Origin: Paenibacillus nanensis
Lineage (GTDB): Bacteria > Bacillota > Bacilli > Paenibacillales > Paenibacillaceae
Length of the DNA stretch: 64,000 nt
Direction of reading: 5' to 3'
Assembly: GCF_003583765.1 (NCBI RefSeq)
Contig: NZ_QXQA01000014.1
Coordinates: forward strand, 123,867-187,866
Shown here: one piece after another, positions 15,900-23,499 of the stretch
Numbering within the stretch: the stretch's first letter is position 1
Layout of the letters: each line of letters opens with the position of its first letter
Notes under the pieces: model-generated
Databases searched by the model: none
Told to the model about the DNA's origin: nothing
What the model saw: only the letters and a program-made list of their open reading frames with translations
Translations under genes and position numbers: made by a program

Positions 15900-16634
15900 A
15901 TGATTCGTGTTGGTTTAATCGGCGATTATGACGTTCAGGTCAAAGCGCATGTCGCAATTCCCCTAGCTCTGGAAATAGCGGCAAATGACCTGGGGGTACA
16001 GGTCGAATATGAATGGATCGCCACCCCAAACCTTACAAAGGATTTTGAGCGAAAACTAGGTAAGTACCAAGCGCTGTGGACGGTTCCGGCAAGTCCTTAT
16101 GCCAGCATGCAAGGCGCCTTGAACGGCATCCGATTCGCTCGCGAGCGGCAGCTTCCTTTCTTAGGAACATGCGGCGGCTTCTAGCATATGCTAATCGAAT
16201 TCGCCAGAAACGCGATGGGACTTCATGAAGCGGAGCATGCGGAAGAAAGTCCGGCAGCTTCCGTTCTATTGGTTGCTCCGCTTACCTGCTCTGTTAGCGA
16301 AACAACGAATATGTTCAAACTAACGCAGGGCACAAAAGTATCGGCGATTTACGGAAAAGAAGAAATTGCCGAACAATACGGCATTTGTAATTATGGGTTG
16401 AATTCCGAATACGCATCTTTGCTGGAGCAAGCAGGGATGCGGATTGCCGGAGTGGACGGCAATGGGGAGATTCGGATTATGGAGCTGGACGGACATCCGT
16501 TCTTCATCGGAACGCTTTATCAGCCCGAACGGTCCGCCTTTAAAAAAATTACGCATCCGCTGGTGAAGGCATTTCTTCATGCGGCGGGCGGCAAGCAATA
16601 CATAAAGGAAAGACAAGCTGCGGAGATTTCTTGA
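15900..16634 (+). pseudogene. CTP-synthase C-terminal-like class I glutamine amidotransferase protein, interrupted by an amber codon
   Basis: The first 94 codons encode MIRVGLIGDYDVQVKAHVAI through the nucleophile-elbow motif FLGTCGGF, then TAG at 16182-16184, and the same frame continues as HMLIEFARNAMGLHEAEHAE for 149 more codons. Homologues read GGFQH at this point, so a single CAG to TAG change (Gln to stop) explains the break; no frameshift is present. The family resembles the glutaminase domain of CTP synthase. The elbow Cys is present, but the usual C-terminal His-Pro-Glu appears as Gln-Pro-Glu (TLYQPE), so classical glutaminase activity is doubtful even if intact. A promoter and terminator still frame the gene, suggesting a recent lesion, amber read-through or a base-call error. 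Confidence 0.8.
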
Positions 16635-16651
16635 AATCCGCAGCTTTTTTT
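16616..16651 (+). terminator. Terminator of the amidotransferase-like pseudogene
   Basis: AGCTGCGGA (16616-16624) pairs with TCCGCAGCT (16637-16645), followed by seven T. The stop codon lies in the loop. Confidence 0.85.
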
Positions 16652-16687
16652 CATATCACCGCGTTTTCTCCTTCCCCCTCGATTGGA

Positions 16688-16748
16688 TTGCGCATCTTTT
16701 AGAAATGGGATATAATAGTAGATATAAGAAAAATGAAACGTTGTTTCA
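16688..16748 (+). promoter_or_regulatory. Promoter and palindromic operator of the VOC/methyltransferase pair
   Basis: TATAAT at 16711-16716 with a weak -35 (TTGCGC, 17-base spacer). Just downstream, at about +11 to +25, lies TGAAACGTTGTTTCA (16734-16748), a perfect inverted repeat with 6-base arms and a 3-base centre; a third TGAAAC half-site follows at 16754. This position suits a repressor blocking elongation or initiation, for example of TetR type. No such regulator is encoded next to it. Confidence 0.55.
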
Positions 16749-16810
16749 CGTAATGAAACTGTTGAGCTGTCAGTAGAAAACAGGATTCGAATAGGAAATG
16801 AGGTGAGATT

Positions 16811-17206
16811 ATGTCAAACGCATTGGCATTCCATTTCGAAGGCATTGACCATGTCCAATTGGCGGCTCCGGAAGGCTGCGAGGAGAAAGCGCGTCAATTT
16901 TATGGCGAGCTGCTGGGCTGGGCGGAGCTGGAGAAGCCGGAAACGCTTCGGGGCCGAGGCGGCGTATGGTTCAGTTGCGGCAACCATCAGGTGCATATCG
17001 GCGTTCAGGCGTCCTTTGCGCCGGCTTTGAAGGCGCATCCCGGCTTTGCCGTTCGGGGGCTGTCAGCTTTGAAAGAGCGGCTAATCCGCCATGGCATGCA
17101 GGTTATCGATGACGAGCTGCGGGCAGAGGAAGGCTGCAGACGTTTTTTCACGAATGACCCGTTTGGCAACCGTTTAGAGTTTTTAGAACACATGGAGACG
17201 AGTTGA
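16811..17206 (+). CDS. VOC-superfamily (glyoxalase/bleomycin-resistance-like) protein
   Basis: 131-residue protein with the two beta-alpha-beta-beta-beta modules of the vicinal-oxygen-chelate fold: FEGIDHVQLAAPEGCEEKAR and FYGELLGWAELEKPE in the first, HPGFAVRGLSALKERLIRHG and FFTNDPFGNRLEFLEHMETS in the second. Possible metal ligands are the His of IDHVQLA, the His of NHQVHIG and the Glu of RLEFLE. The substrate is unknown. Start ATG follows GAGGTGAG. It is the first gene behind the TGAAAC palindrome and is followed 22 bases later by a methyltransferase gene. Confidence 0.8.
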   Translation: MSNALAFHFEGIDHVQLAAPEGCEEKARQFYGELLGWAELEKPETLRGRGGVWFSCGNHQVHIGVQASFAPALKAHPGFAVRGLSALKERLIRHGMQVIDDELRAEEGCRRFFTNDPFGNRLEFLEHMETS

Positions 17207-17228
17207 TAAGGAAGCGGAGGGATAATCG

Positions 17229-17984
17229 ATGGACAATAAGGAACGGTTTTCAAACCGGGTAGAACATTACGTGAAATACCGACCGACTTACCCGCGCGAA
17301 GCGATCGATTTTTTGTATGACACTGTAGGGTTTCGTCAAGGCAGCGTTATCGCTGACGTCGGATCGGGGACCGGTATTTTTTCTAAGCTGCTCTTAGAGC
17401 GCGGAAGCCGGGTAATCGGCGTTGAACCGAATGAAGCGATGCGAAAGGCGGCGGTTGCTGCGCTCGGAGAGGAAGAGCGGTACAGCCCAGCCGACGGTTC
17501 GGCGGAGGAGACGGGACTATCCGAGCAGTCCGTCGATTTCATCGTGTGCGCCCAGTCCTATCATTGGTTCGACAAAGAACGGGCAAGGGAAGAATTCCGC
17601 CGCATACTGAAGCCGGGCGGCAAGGTAGTTCTGATCTGGAACTCAAGAAAAACAAGCGGCACCCCCTTCCTTGAGCAATTCGAGCGGCTGCTGCTGACAT
17701 ACGGAACGGATTACGAGAAGGTCGCCCATAAAAGCATCACATTGGAGACGCTTAAGCCTTATTTTGCGGAAGGCGGGCCTCGGCTTGATACGTTCTCGAT
17801 GGTGCAGCTGTTAGACGAAGAAGGCTTAGCCGGCAGGCTGCTTTCCTCCTCGTACAGCCCGCTGCCCGGTCATCCGCATTATGAACCGATGATGCGCGAG
17901 CTGCGGGATATTTATCAATCCAATGAAGAGAACGGCTTCGTAGCGGTGGAATACGCGACAGAGCTTTATTGGGGCGAGGTATAA
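17229..17984 (+). CDS. Class I SAM-dependent methyltransferase
   Basis: 251 residues. Motif I IADVGSGTGIFSKLLLERG (residues about 38-56), followed by VIGVEPNEAMRKAAV, then the post-I segment VDFIVCAQSYHWFDKERARE and LKPGGKVVLIWNSR. The YHWFD pattern is typical of the UbiE/Tam-like small-molecule methyltransferase group. Substrate unknown. Likely cotranscribed with the VOC gene. Confidence 0.85.
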   Translation: MDNKERFSNRVEHYVKYRPTYPREAIDFLYDTVGFRQGSVIADVGSGTGIFSKLLLERGSRVIGVEPNEAMRKAAVAALGEEERYSPADGSAEETGLSEQSVDFIVCAQSYHWFDKERAREEFRRILKPGGKVVLIWNSRKTSGTPFLEQFERLLLTYGTDYEKVAHKSITLETLKPYFAEGGPRLDTFSMVQLLDEEGLAGRLLSSSYSPLPGHPHYEPMMRELRDIYQSNEENGFVAVEYATELYWGEV

Positions 17985-18062
17985 CGACAGGGATGGTATA
18001 GCGAACGTCTGTGCTTATGTGCTATCATACAAAGGTAAACCATCATAAAGGATTGAACAAGC

Positions 18063-19367
18063 ATGGACTTATTTAGCTACGAAGAGGCGGAGGCGCCGCG
18101 CGCCCGCCTGCTGGCGGACCGGATGCGGCCGCAGACGCTTGATGAATATATCGGACAAGAACATATTGTAGGTCCAGGGAAGCTGCTTAGACGGGCGATC
18201 GAGGGCGACCAGGTGTCGTCCATCTTGCTGTACGGCCCGCCAGGCTGCGGGAAAACAACGCTTGCCCATATTATATCGCTCAGGACGGAGGGCGACTTCG
18301 TCAAGCTGAATGCGGTAGACGCTTCGGTGAAGGACGTGCGGGACGTCATAGACCGTGCGAAAACAAACAAAACGCTTTATGGGAGAAAGACGATTCTCTT
18401 CCTGGACGAGGTTCACCGGTTCAACACGTCCCGTCAGGATGCGCTGCTTCCGGCAGTTGAGCAAGGCATTATCATCTTCATCGGCGCAACAACGGAAAAC
18501 CCGTTCCATCATGTAAATGGAGCTTTACTATCCCGGTCGACGCTGTTCCAGCTGGAGGCGCTCGAGGAGAAGCATTCGCTCGAAGCGATGCGCAGAGCGA
18601 TCAAGGATTCGGACCGCGGACTCGGCTTTATGAAGCTCGAAGTGGAGGAAGAGGCGCTCGCGCATATTGCGGTGATGTCGGGCGGAGACATCCGGCGCTC
18701 GCTTAACGCGCTGGAGCTTGCGGCGGTAACGACGCCCTCTGAGCCGGACGGTACGGTGCGCATAACGCTTGAGGTTGCGCAGGAATCGGTGCGCAAGCCG
18801 TCCATTCGCGCCGATATGTCGACGCAATACGATGTGCTCTCGGCCTTCCATAAGAGCGTACGCGGCTCCAGCGACGCCGCTCTGTTCTGGTTCCTGTACG
18901 CCGTCGAGCGGCTTGGCATGGATCCGATGACGTTCATACGCAGGTTGATCGTAGCGTGCAGCGAGGACATCGGACTTGCGAACCCGCAGGCAATGGTACA
19001 GGCGGTTACGGCGATGGATGCCTATCACAAGATCGGCTGGCCGGAAGCGAAGTACAACATTGCCCAGGCAATATTGTTCGCCGTCGAAAGTCCAAAGTCG
19101 AACGCAACGGCAGTTGCAATAGGCAATGTAATGGCGGCAATCGAAAGAAGCGGCAATCTGGAGGTGCCCTTGCATTTGCGGGATACGCACTATAAAGGCG
19201 CGGCCCAGCTTGGTCACGAGGGCTACAAGTATCCGCATGATTACCCGAACCACTATGTAAAGCAGCAATATTTGCCCGACCCGCTAGCCAGAGCAGTCTT
19301 CTATCATGCGACTGAGCAGGGGATGGAGGATAAAATTAAACAAAACCAGCAGCGCCGCTCTAAGTGA
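18063..19367 (+). CDS. rarA: Replication-associated recombination protein A (AAA+ ATPase)
   Basis: 434 residues; the RarA/MgsA clamp-loader-like ATPase that acts at stalled replication forks. MRPQTLDEYIGQEHIVGPGK at the N-terminus, Walker A YGPPGCGKTTLAH (about 57-69), Walker B ILFLDEVHRFN (about 112-122), sensor 1 GATTENPFHHVNGALLSRS, and the C-terminal tetramerisation domain with LGMDPMTFIRRLIVACSEDI. In B. subtilis its homologue yrvN follows yrvM (tcdA); here four accessory features separate them. Confidence 0.95.
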   Translation: MDLFSYEEAEAPRARLLADRMRPQTLDEYIGQEHIVGPGKLLRRAIEGDQVSSILLYGPPGCGKTTLAHIISLRTEGDFVKLNAVDASVKDVRDVIDRAKTNKTLYGRKTILFLDEVHRFNTSRQDALLPAVEQGIIIFIGATTENPFHHVNGALLSRSTLFQLEALEEKHSLEAMRRAIKDSDRGLGFMKLEVEEEALAHIAVMSGGDIRRSLNALELAAVTTPSEPDGTVRITLEVAQESVRKPSIRADMSTQYDVLSAFHKSVRGSSDAALFWFLYAVERLGMDPMTFIRRLIVACSEDIGLANPQAMVQAVTAMDAYHKIGWPEAKYNIAQAILFAVESPKSNATAVAIGNVMAAIERSGNLEVPLHLRDTHYKGAAQLGHEGYKYPHDYPNHYVKQQYLPDPLARAVFYHATEQGMEDKIKQNQQRRSK

Positions 19368-19384
19368 GGCTGCTGGTTTTTTGT
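19343..19384 (+). terminator. Terminator of rarA
   Basis: AACCAGCAG near 19344-19352 pairs with CTGCTGGTT at 19370-19378, followed by a TTTTTTG run. The rarA stop codon lies in the loop. Confidence 0.85.
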
Positions 19385-19593
19385 TGTTAATTAGGACCCG
19401 CAGCAGCTTCTGATTGAATTACCTGCATAAAAATGTGATAAATTTTTGCAACTAACCATGTATAAGAGTTGTTTTTAATCATAGACAAGAGTGCGCTTCC
19501 CCCATTTTTTGATGGCGGCATGGAGTGCAGAATCAAGATTTCTAGAAAGTACCGCGACGGATTTCTTTGAAATGTAAATTGGAGGGGAGTCTT

Positions 19594-21603
19594 CTGAAAA
19601 CAAAAAGAAGGATGCTGTCGATATGGATTGCTGCAATGACTTTCTTGTTCTTGTTAATTAGTTGCCAAGTAACGTCTTCCCAAAATCCTTACGAGCTTTT
19701 GATCGATTGTCTAACAGATGATGAATTCGAAGGGAGATTGACGGGAACGGAAGGCAATGCAAAAGCGCAAGCTTGGATTGAAAAACAGTTCAAAACGATC
19801 GGATTAGAACCTTTCCATAATGACAGCTATGCTATTCCCTATGAGCATGAATTTTATAATCCTGACAAACAGAAGATTTCGCTCGAGGTAATCTATTCGG
19901 ATCAGGAGCGGTACACATTTAAGTATGGTGCAGATTTTCTTGATCAAGCGCATCATTTTCAGTTTGATGAAACAGCGCAATTAGCCTTTTCTTCGGATGA
20001 CCCCGAGCTCTCCCAGAAAGTTTTGGTATTGGCGAATGGACAAGACCTTGTAAAGCTTCCTGCAAACAAACCTAAAGCGGTTCTGCTGAAGAGCGAGAGA
20101 TTTAAAAAAATACCTCCAAGAGGCTCCGCGGAAAGCGCGATGCCAATTCTACAAATTAGCAGTCAATTGTATGAGCGGCTAATTCATGACAAAGAAGAAA
20201 TAGACGAAGTGAAAATCGTTATGGAAATGGAAAGTGAAAACATTCAATCATCGAATGTAATAGGCAAGATCTCAAGCAAAGATGATGTTCCTAATGAGGC
20301 TATTATAATATCGGCTCATTTTGACTCAGTTGGATGGGCTGCTGATACATCCTTCAACGGGGCCTTGGATAATACAACAGGTGTAAGCATGATGCTTCAA
20401 CTGGCAAACCTATTGAACATTCATTTCGCAAATCATCCTATAGGTGCCGATCTGATATTTGCCGCTTTTAACGGTGAAGAAACTGGTCTGCAGGGAAGCA
20501 GAGCGTTTGCAGATCAAATAGCCAATTTATATGAGTCCCTTTATGTTATTAATCTTGATTCTATTGGCGGGAAGAATAAGGGACAGACGCTTATTTCTGT
20601 ATGGAATGGCAGCAATCCTCTCGCACTGTCGATGGAACAATTCCTCAACGACAACCAATTGCCTGCAAAGTTAGCGGATGGAGCAGTATCAAGCGATCAT
20701 CTTCCATTCGCTGAACAGAGCATACAAGCGATTACAATTTCGGATGAGGATCTATCGTTACTACATACTTCAAGCGATGAAAATGACGTCCTAGATTACG
20801 CTCATATGGAAAAAATGGTGACGGCATTATTTAACTTTTTGACCGAAGGAACGCATCTTCCGAATGTTTTTAACGATGAAACAACTCCGTCACAGGACGC
20901 GATGGTTAGCGAGAACTCTCATGACGAGTTTAAGAAAATTTTAGATGAGGCCAAACAATATCAAAAGAAGTTGGAGTTAGGTCAATATCTCGCATTTATT
21001 GAATCCGTCAATCAGAAGAAGTTCATTACAAAAAGACTGGATTACACCTACTATGAAATAGCGGATATAGAAAACCGGATTAATGGGCTTAAGATACCGA
21101 ATCAAGTGGATGGAATTCCATTCGAATCCGCTGCGGTGGCGATAAACGATTTCGGGGAGCAGATAAAGCTTGATGCAGAAGTCGGTAAAATCTATTCAAT
21201 AGCAGAAATTAACGCTAGTGACATTAATAATATGTCCTTATATTATGTGGATCAGGAAGGGTACGGAGTCAGCTTTAACATTTATCCTATGCAGCCAGGG
21301 CAAAATGAAAAAGACTTTAGAAGTGCTTCCAATGATACCATAATTGAGGACTACACCTATAATGGGCGAAACTATACTCAACATTATTTATCTGATATTG
21401 ATGAATCATTATTTGTATCGTTTTCGGTTCAATTAAATAATCAACAATATTTCATCACCGTCTATGAAGTTAAAAAAAATGGCGAGCAATACGCAACCAT
21501 ATCCAAAGCAAGCGAAAAAGAAAAATTCGTAGAAAAAGTAGATAAATTACCGTGGAAAGATTTGATTGAGGATATGGGATTAGGAAGTCGAAAAAGCAAA
21601 TGA
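19594..21603 (+). CDS. M28-family zinc metallopeptidase lipoprotein
   Basis: About 669 residues. A positively charged N-terminus (KTKRRM), a hydrophobic stretch and the lipobox LLISC indicate a membrane-anchored lipoprotein. The catalytic domain has the M28 zinc and catalytic residues: ISAHFDSVG (His, Asp), GALDNTTGVSMML (Asp), FNGEETGLQGS (Glu-Glu), NLDSIGGKN (Asp) and SSDHLPFAE (His). The 230-residue C-terminal half has no recognised domain. Expected to be an aminopeptidase acting outside the cell. Start is uncertain: the only good binding site (GGAGGGG) is followed by a CTG at 19594, with a TTG at 19567 upstream of it and an ATG at 19612 downstream. The gene is clearly more AT-rich than its neighbours, suggesting horizontal transfer. 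Confidence 0.85.
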   Translation: MKTKRRMLSIWIAAMTFLFLLISCQVTSSQNPYELLIDCLTDDEFEGRLTGTEGNAKAQAWIEKQFKTIGLEPFHNDSYAIPYEHEFYNPDKQKISLEVIYSDQERYTFKYGADFLDQAHHFQFDETAQLAFSSDDPELSQKVLVLANGQDLVKLPANKPKAVLLKSERFKKIPPRGSAESAMPILQISSQLYERLIHDKEEIDEVKIVMEMESENIQSSNVIGKISSKDDVPNEAIIISAHFDSVGWAADTSFNGALDNTTGVSMMLQLANLLNIHFANHPIGADLIFAAFNGEETGLQGSRAFADQIANLYESLYVINLDSIGGKNKGQTLISVWNGSNPLALSMEQFLNDNQLPAKLADGAVSSDHLPFAEQSIQAITISDEDLSLLHTSSDENDVLDYAHMEKMVTALFNFLTEGTHLPNVFNDETTPSQDAMVSENSHDEFKKILDEAKQYQKKLELGQYLAFIESVNQKKFITKRLDYTYYEIADIENRINGLKIPNQVDGIPFESAAVAINDFGEQIKLDAEVGKIYSIAEINASDINNMSLYYVDQEGYGVSFNIYPMQPGQNEKDFRSASNDTIIEDYTYNGRNYTQHYLSDIDESLFVSFSVQLNNQQYFITVYEVKKNGEQYATISKASEKEKFVEKVDKLPWKDLIEDMGLGSRKSK

Positions 21604-21663
21604 GCTCTATATAGTAAGCTATTTCCTGCATGGTTCTTTATGCGAGGACCATTTTTTCTTTTA

Positions 21664-21695
21664 TATTTGCAAAATGCAAATAATTGTGCTACATT
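21664..21695 (+). promoter_or_regulatory. Palindromic operator overlapping the marR promoter
   Basis: A perfect 19-base palindrome, TATTTGCA-AAA-TGCAAATA (21664-21682), contains the -35 box TTGCAA; a 17-base spacer leads to the -10 box TACATT (21690-21695). A near-identical palindrome precedes the cysteine-rich peptide gene, so autoregulation by the MarR protein is the simplest reading. Confidence 0.75.
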
Positions 21696-21716
21696 AAAAA
21701 CAAGAGGTGAATCACA

Positions 21717-22175
21717 ATGAACGAGCAACAAGATTTGCGCGGCATGTTCCTCGTACTCGCCAGACGATTCGGTTTTTTAACCGAGCAATGCTGCGACAAC
21801 TGCTGCGGTACCGAGATTTCGCTGCAGCAAAGCCATATTCTGTTCGAGATCAAACGGCTTAACAGACCTTCCGTTCAAGAAGCGGCGAACGCGCTTGGCG
21901 TCGATATTACGACCTTCAGCCGGCAAGTGAAGGCGCTGGCGGAGAAGGGATTGGTGAACAAAACGCCTCATCCTGACGATAACCGGATTCAAGTGCTGAC
22001 GCTTTCGGCACAGGGCGAGGCGATTAACAGCAGCTTGGACCGCCAAGTGAACCATCATTTGCGGCAAGTATTATCGCATTTGAGCGAATTTGAAAGAGAA
22101 TCCGTCATTCGCTCGATCGGCCTATTAAACGACGCGATGCTGAAATCGGATTCCTGCTGCTCTCCTCTACGCTGA
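21717..22175 (+). CDS. Cysteine-rich MarR-family transcriptional regulator
   Basis: 152-residue winged helix-turn-helix regulator. The DNA-binding region is VQEAANALGVDITTFSRQVK (residues about 53-72), followed by the wing NKTPHPDDNRIQVLTLSAQG. Unusual for the family are the N-terminal CCDNCC motif (Cys25, 26, 29, 30) and a C-terminal CC pair (Cys147, 148); together they could bind a thiophilic metal or metalloid, or sense oxidation. The ATG follows AGAGGTG. A 32-residue Cys-Cys peptide gene with the same operator lies just downstream, then convergent copper genes. The sensed ligand is unknown. Confidence 0.85.
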   Translation: MNEQQDLRGMFLVLARRFGFLTEQCCDNCCGTEISLQQSHILFEIKRLNRPSVQEAANALGVDITTFSRQVKALAEKGLVNKTPHPDDNRIQVLTLSAQGEAINSSLDRQVNHHLRQVLSHLSEFERESVIRSIGLLNDAMLKSDSCCSPLR

Positions 22176-22197
22176 TAGAGGATTTCTTTTCAATAAA

Positions 22198-22220
22198 TAT
22201 TTGCAAATTGCAAGTATACT
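22198..22220 (+). promoter_or_regulatory. Second copy of the MarR operator, before the Cys-Cys peptide gene
   Basis: TATTTGCA-AAT-TGCAAGTA (22198-22216), one mismatch from a perfect palindrome and matching the marR operator at 17 of 19 positions. It overlaps a -10-like TATACT (22215-22220), so binding would block this promoter. Confidence 0.7.
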
Positions 22221-22240
22221 TGAAGAAGGAGGTGAACAAA

Positions 22241-22339
22241 ATGAGCCAACAAAACTGCTGCGAGCCAGCTTGCTGCGAAGAGGTAAAAGCCGAGACGAGC
22301 TGCTGCGAACCTGGATGCTGTGATCCGGGCTGCTGCTAA
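22241..22339 (+). CDS. 32-residue Cys-Cys-pair micropeptide, metallothionein-like
   Basis: The peptide begins MSQQNCCEPACCEEVKAETS and then has CCEPGCCDPGCC to its end: ten cysteines in five adjacent pairs, spaced by Glu/Asp-Pro-Gly/Ala. AGAAGGAGGTG lies an ideal distance from the ATG, and the gene ends just before a strong hairpin, so it is well supported despite its size. Such thiol density suggests binding of Cu(I), As(III), Zn or similar ions, or a thiol buffer. It shares its operator with the upstream Cys-rich MarR regulator. No matching family is known to me. Confidence 0.75.
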   Translation: MSQQNCCEPACCEEVKAETSCCEPGCCDPGCC

Positions 22340-22355
22340 TCCGGGAAATGCAAAA

Positions 22356-22387
22356 AAGAAGCAGCGCCCAAAGCGGCGCTGCTTCTT
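22356..22387 (-). terminator. Terminator between the Cys-Cys peptide and copD
   Basis: AAGAAGCAGCGCC pairs with GGCGCTGCTTCTT (13-base stem). The T6 run lies on the minus-strand side, so it mainly ends copCD transcription; it may also stop the plus-strand peptide transcript. Confidence 0.85.
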
Positions 22388-22401
22388 CCGTCTATCCTAT
22401 C

Positions 22402-23499
22402 CTAAGATATAGAGAACATAAGCCCTAAGTACGTGAACCCTGCGGCAAGCAGCCCAAGCGGGAGCGCTGTCCACGGTCTGTTCAAGCGGTACGTCCACAC
22501 AACGGCGACCGCAACTAGCAAAGCAGCCGCCAGCATCAGAATGCTTTCCATATGCAGCGTGAAGCGCAGATCGAGATCAGGACTGAACGAGCCTTTGTAC
22601 AGCCAGGTGAACAACGGCGACGGCGACTCCGTTTGCAGCGTGTCTTTGACCGTATGCGGAGGCGTTTGCTGTCCCATAAATGCAGTCGCCCCAAGCATAA
22701 GAACCGCTGCAATGCTTTCGATTCGCAGCCATTTGACCGGATGAAAATCCGGGTTAGCCGCGACGGCGGATTTGTACATAAACCCGTTGGTGTAAGCAAA
22801 CAGCAGCAGCGGCAGGATCAGCAGATGCTTGATCAGCAGCGCTTGGCCGTAAGGCAGCATCCAGGCATTCACATACTCCGGCGTCGTAAAGGTCATAAGC
22901 GTAAAGCCTGCGAGCAGCGTAACAACGACACAGATGATCGCAAGCGGCGAGAACCATTTCAGAAAAGCCGGCCAATTGTCTGCGCTTTTGCCTGCGCTTC
23001 TGGAGAACCAGGCAGTCACGAACAAAATGCCGATCCATAGGCTGAACGCGAAAAAGTGGGCGGTATGAACAACCAGCCCCTTTAGGGCGCTTAAAGACGA
23101 AGCATGGCTGGCGTAACCGAGCCATACGATCAGAAGCATCGTAACGAACAGCGCAACCTTCGGCATATGCCGGTCGTTCCGGAACGACTTGGCGGAGAGC
23201 AGCACCGCGAGTCCGGCAGCGCCTAACGCCGTCCACAGCCATGCTTTGCCCGCTTTGACGTCAAGCAGGATGCTCTTCAGCATCGCGAAATACGAAAGCT
23301 CGAAGTCTTTCGCGAACAACCTCGCAAGCTGGTGGATCGGCACATAAGACAATACCGGAATGGCCGCAGCGCAAGCCAATAGTAAGCCGTTCGGCACTTG
23401 CACGGCCGGCTGCAGCTTCTCCGGCACAATTCGGAGCGTCAGCGCCCCGATAAGGATCGCGAAGCATACATAAAGTAAACCTTCGCTTATATAAATCAT
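22402..23499 (-). CDS. copD: CopD-family copper resistance membrane protein
   Basis: 365 residues with about eight or nine transmembrane helices. His residues occur in the helices (VPIHQLARLF, GYASHASSL, GLVVHTAHFFAFSLWIG, ALLIKHLLILPLLLFAYTNG), a pattern typical of the CopD domain. The HTAHFFAFSLWIG segment is the family hallmark. Expected to move copper across the membrane with CopC. Its ATG overlaps the copC stop (ATGA), so the two are translationally coupled. Confidence 0.85.
   Translation of the reverse strand: MIYISEGLLYVCFAILIGALTLRIVPEKLQPAVQVPNGLLLACAAAIPVLSYVPIHQLARLFAKDFELSYFAMLKSILLDVKAGKAWLWTALGAAGLAVLLSAKSFRNDRHMPKVALFVTMLLIVWLGYASHASSLSALKGLVVHTAHFFAFSLWIGILFVTAWFSRSAGKSADNWPAFLKWFSPLAIICVVVTLLAGFTLMTFTTPEYVNAWMLPYGQALLIKHLLILPLLLFAYTNGFMYKSAVAANPDFHPVKWLRIESIAAVLMLGATAFMGQQTPPHTVKDTLQTESPSPLFTWLYKGSFSPDLDLRFTLHMESILMLAAALLVAVAVVWTYRLNRPWTALPLGLLAAGFTYLGLMFSIS

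Noticed and set aside
16182..16184. Selenocysteine or programmed recoding at the amidotransferase stop
   Set aside because: The stop is TAG, not TGA; the elbow Cys has a normal TGC codon; no SECIS-like hairpin was recognised just downstream.
19495..19590. Minus-strand frame ending in an apparent C-terminus (RNLDSALHAAIKKWGKRTLV)
   Set aside because: It looks protein-like for about 28 residues but does not continue as a recognisable protein into the peptidase gene; too short to call a truncated gene.
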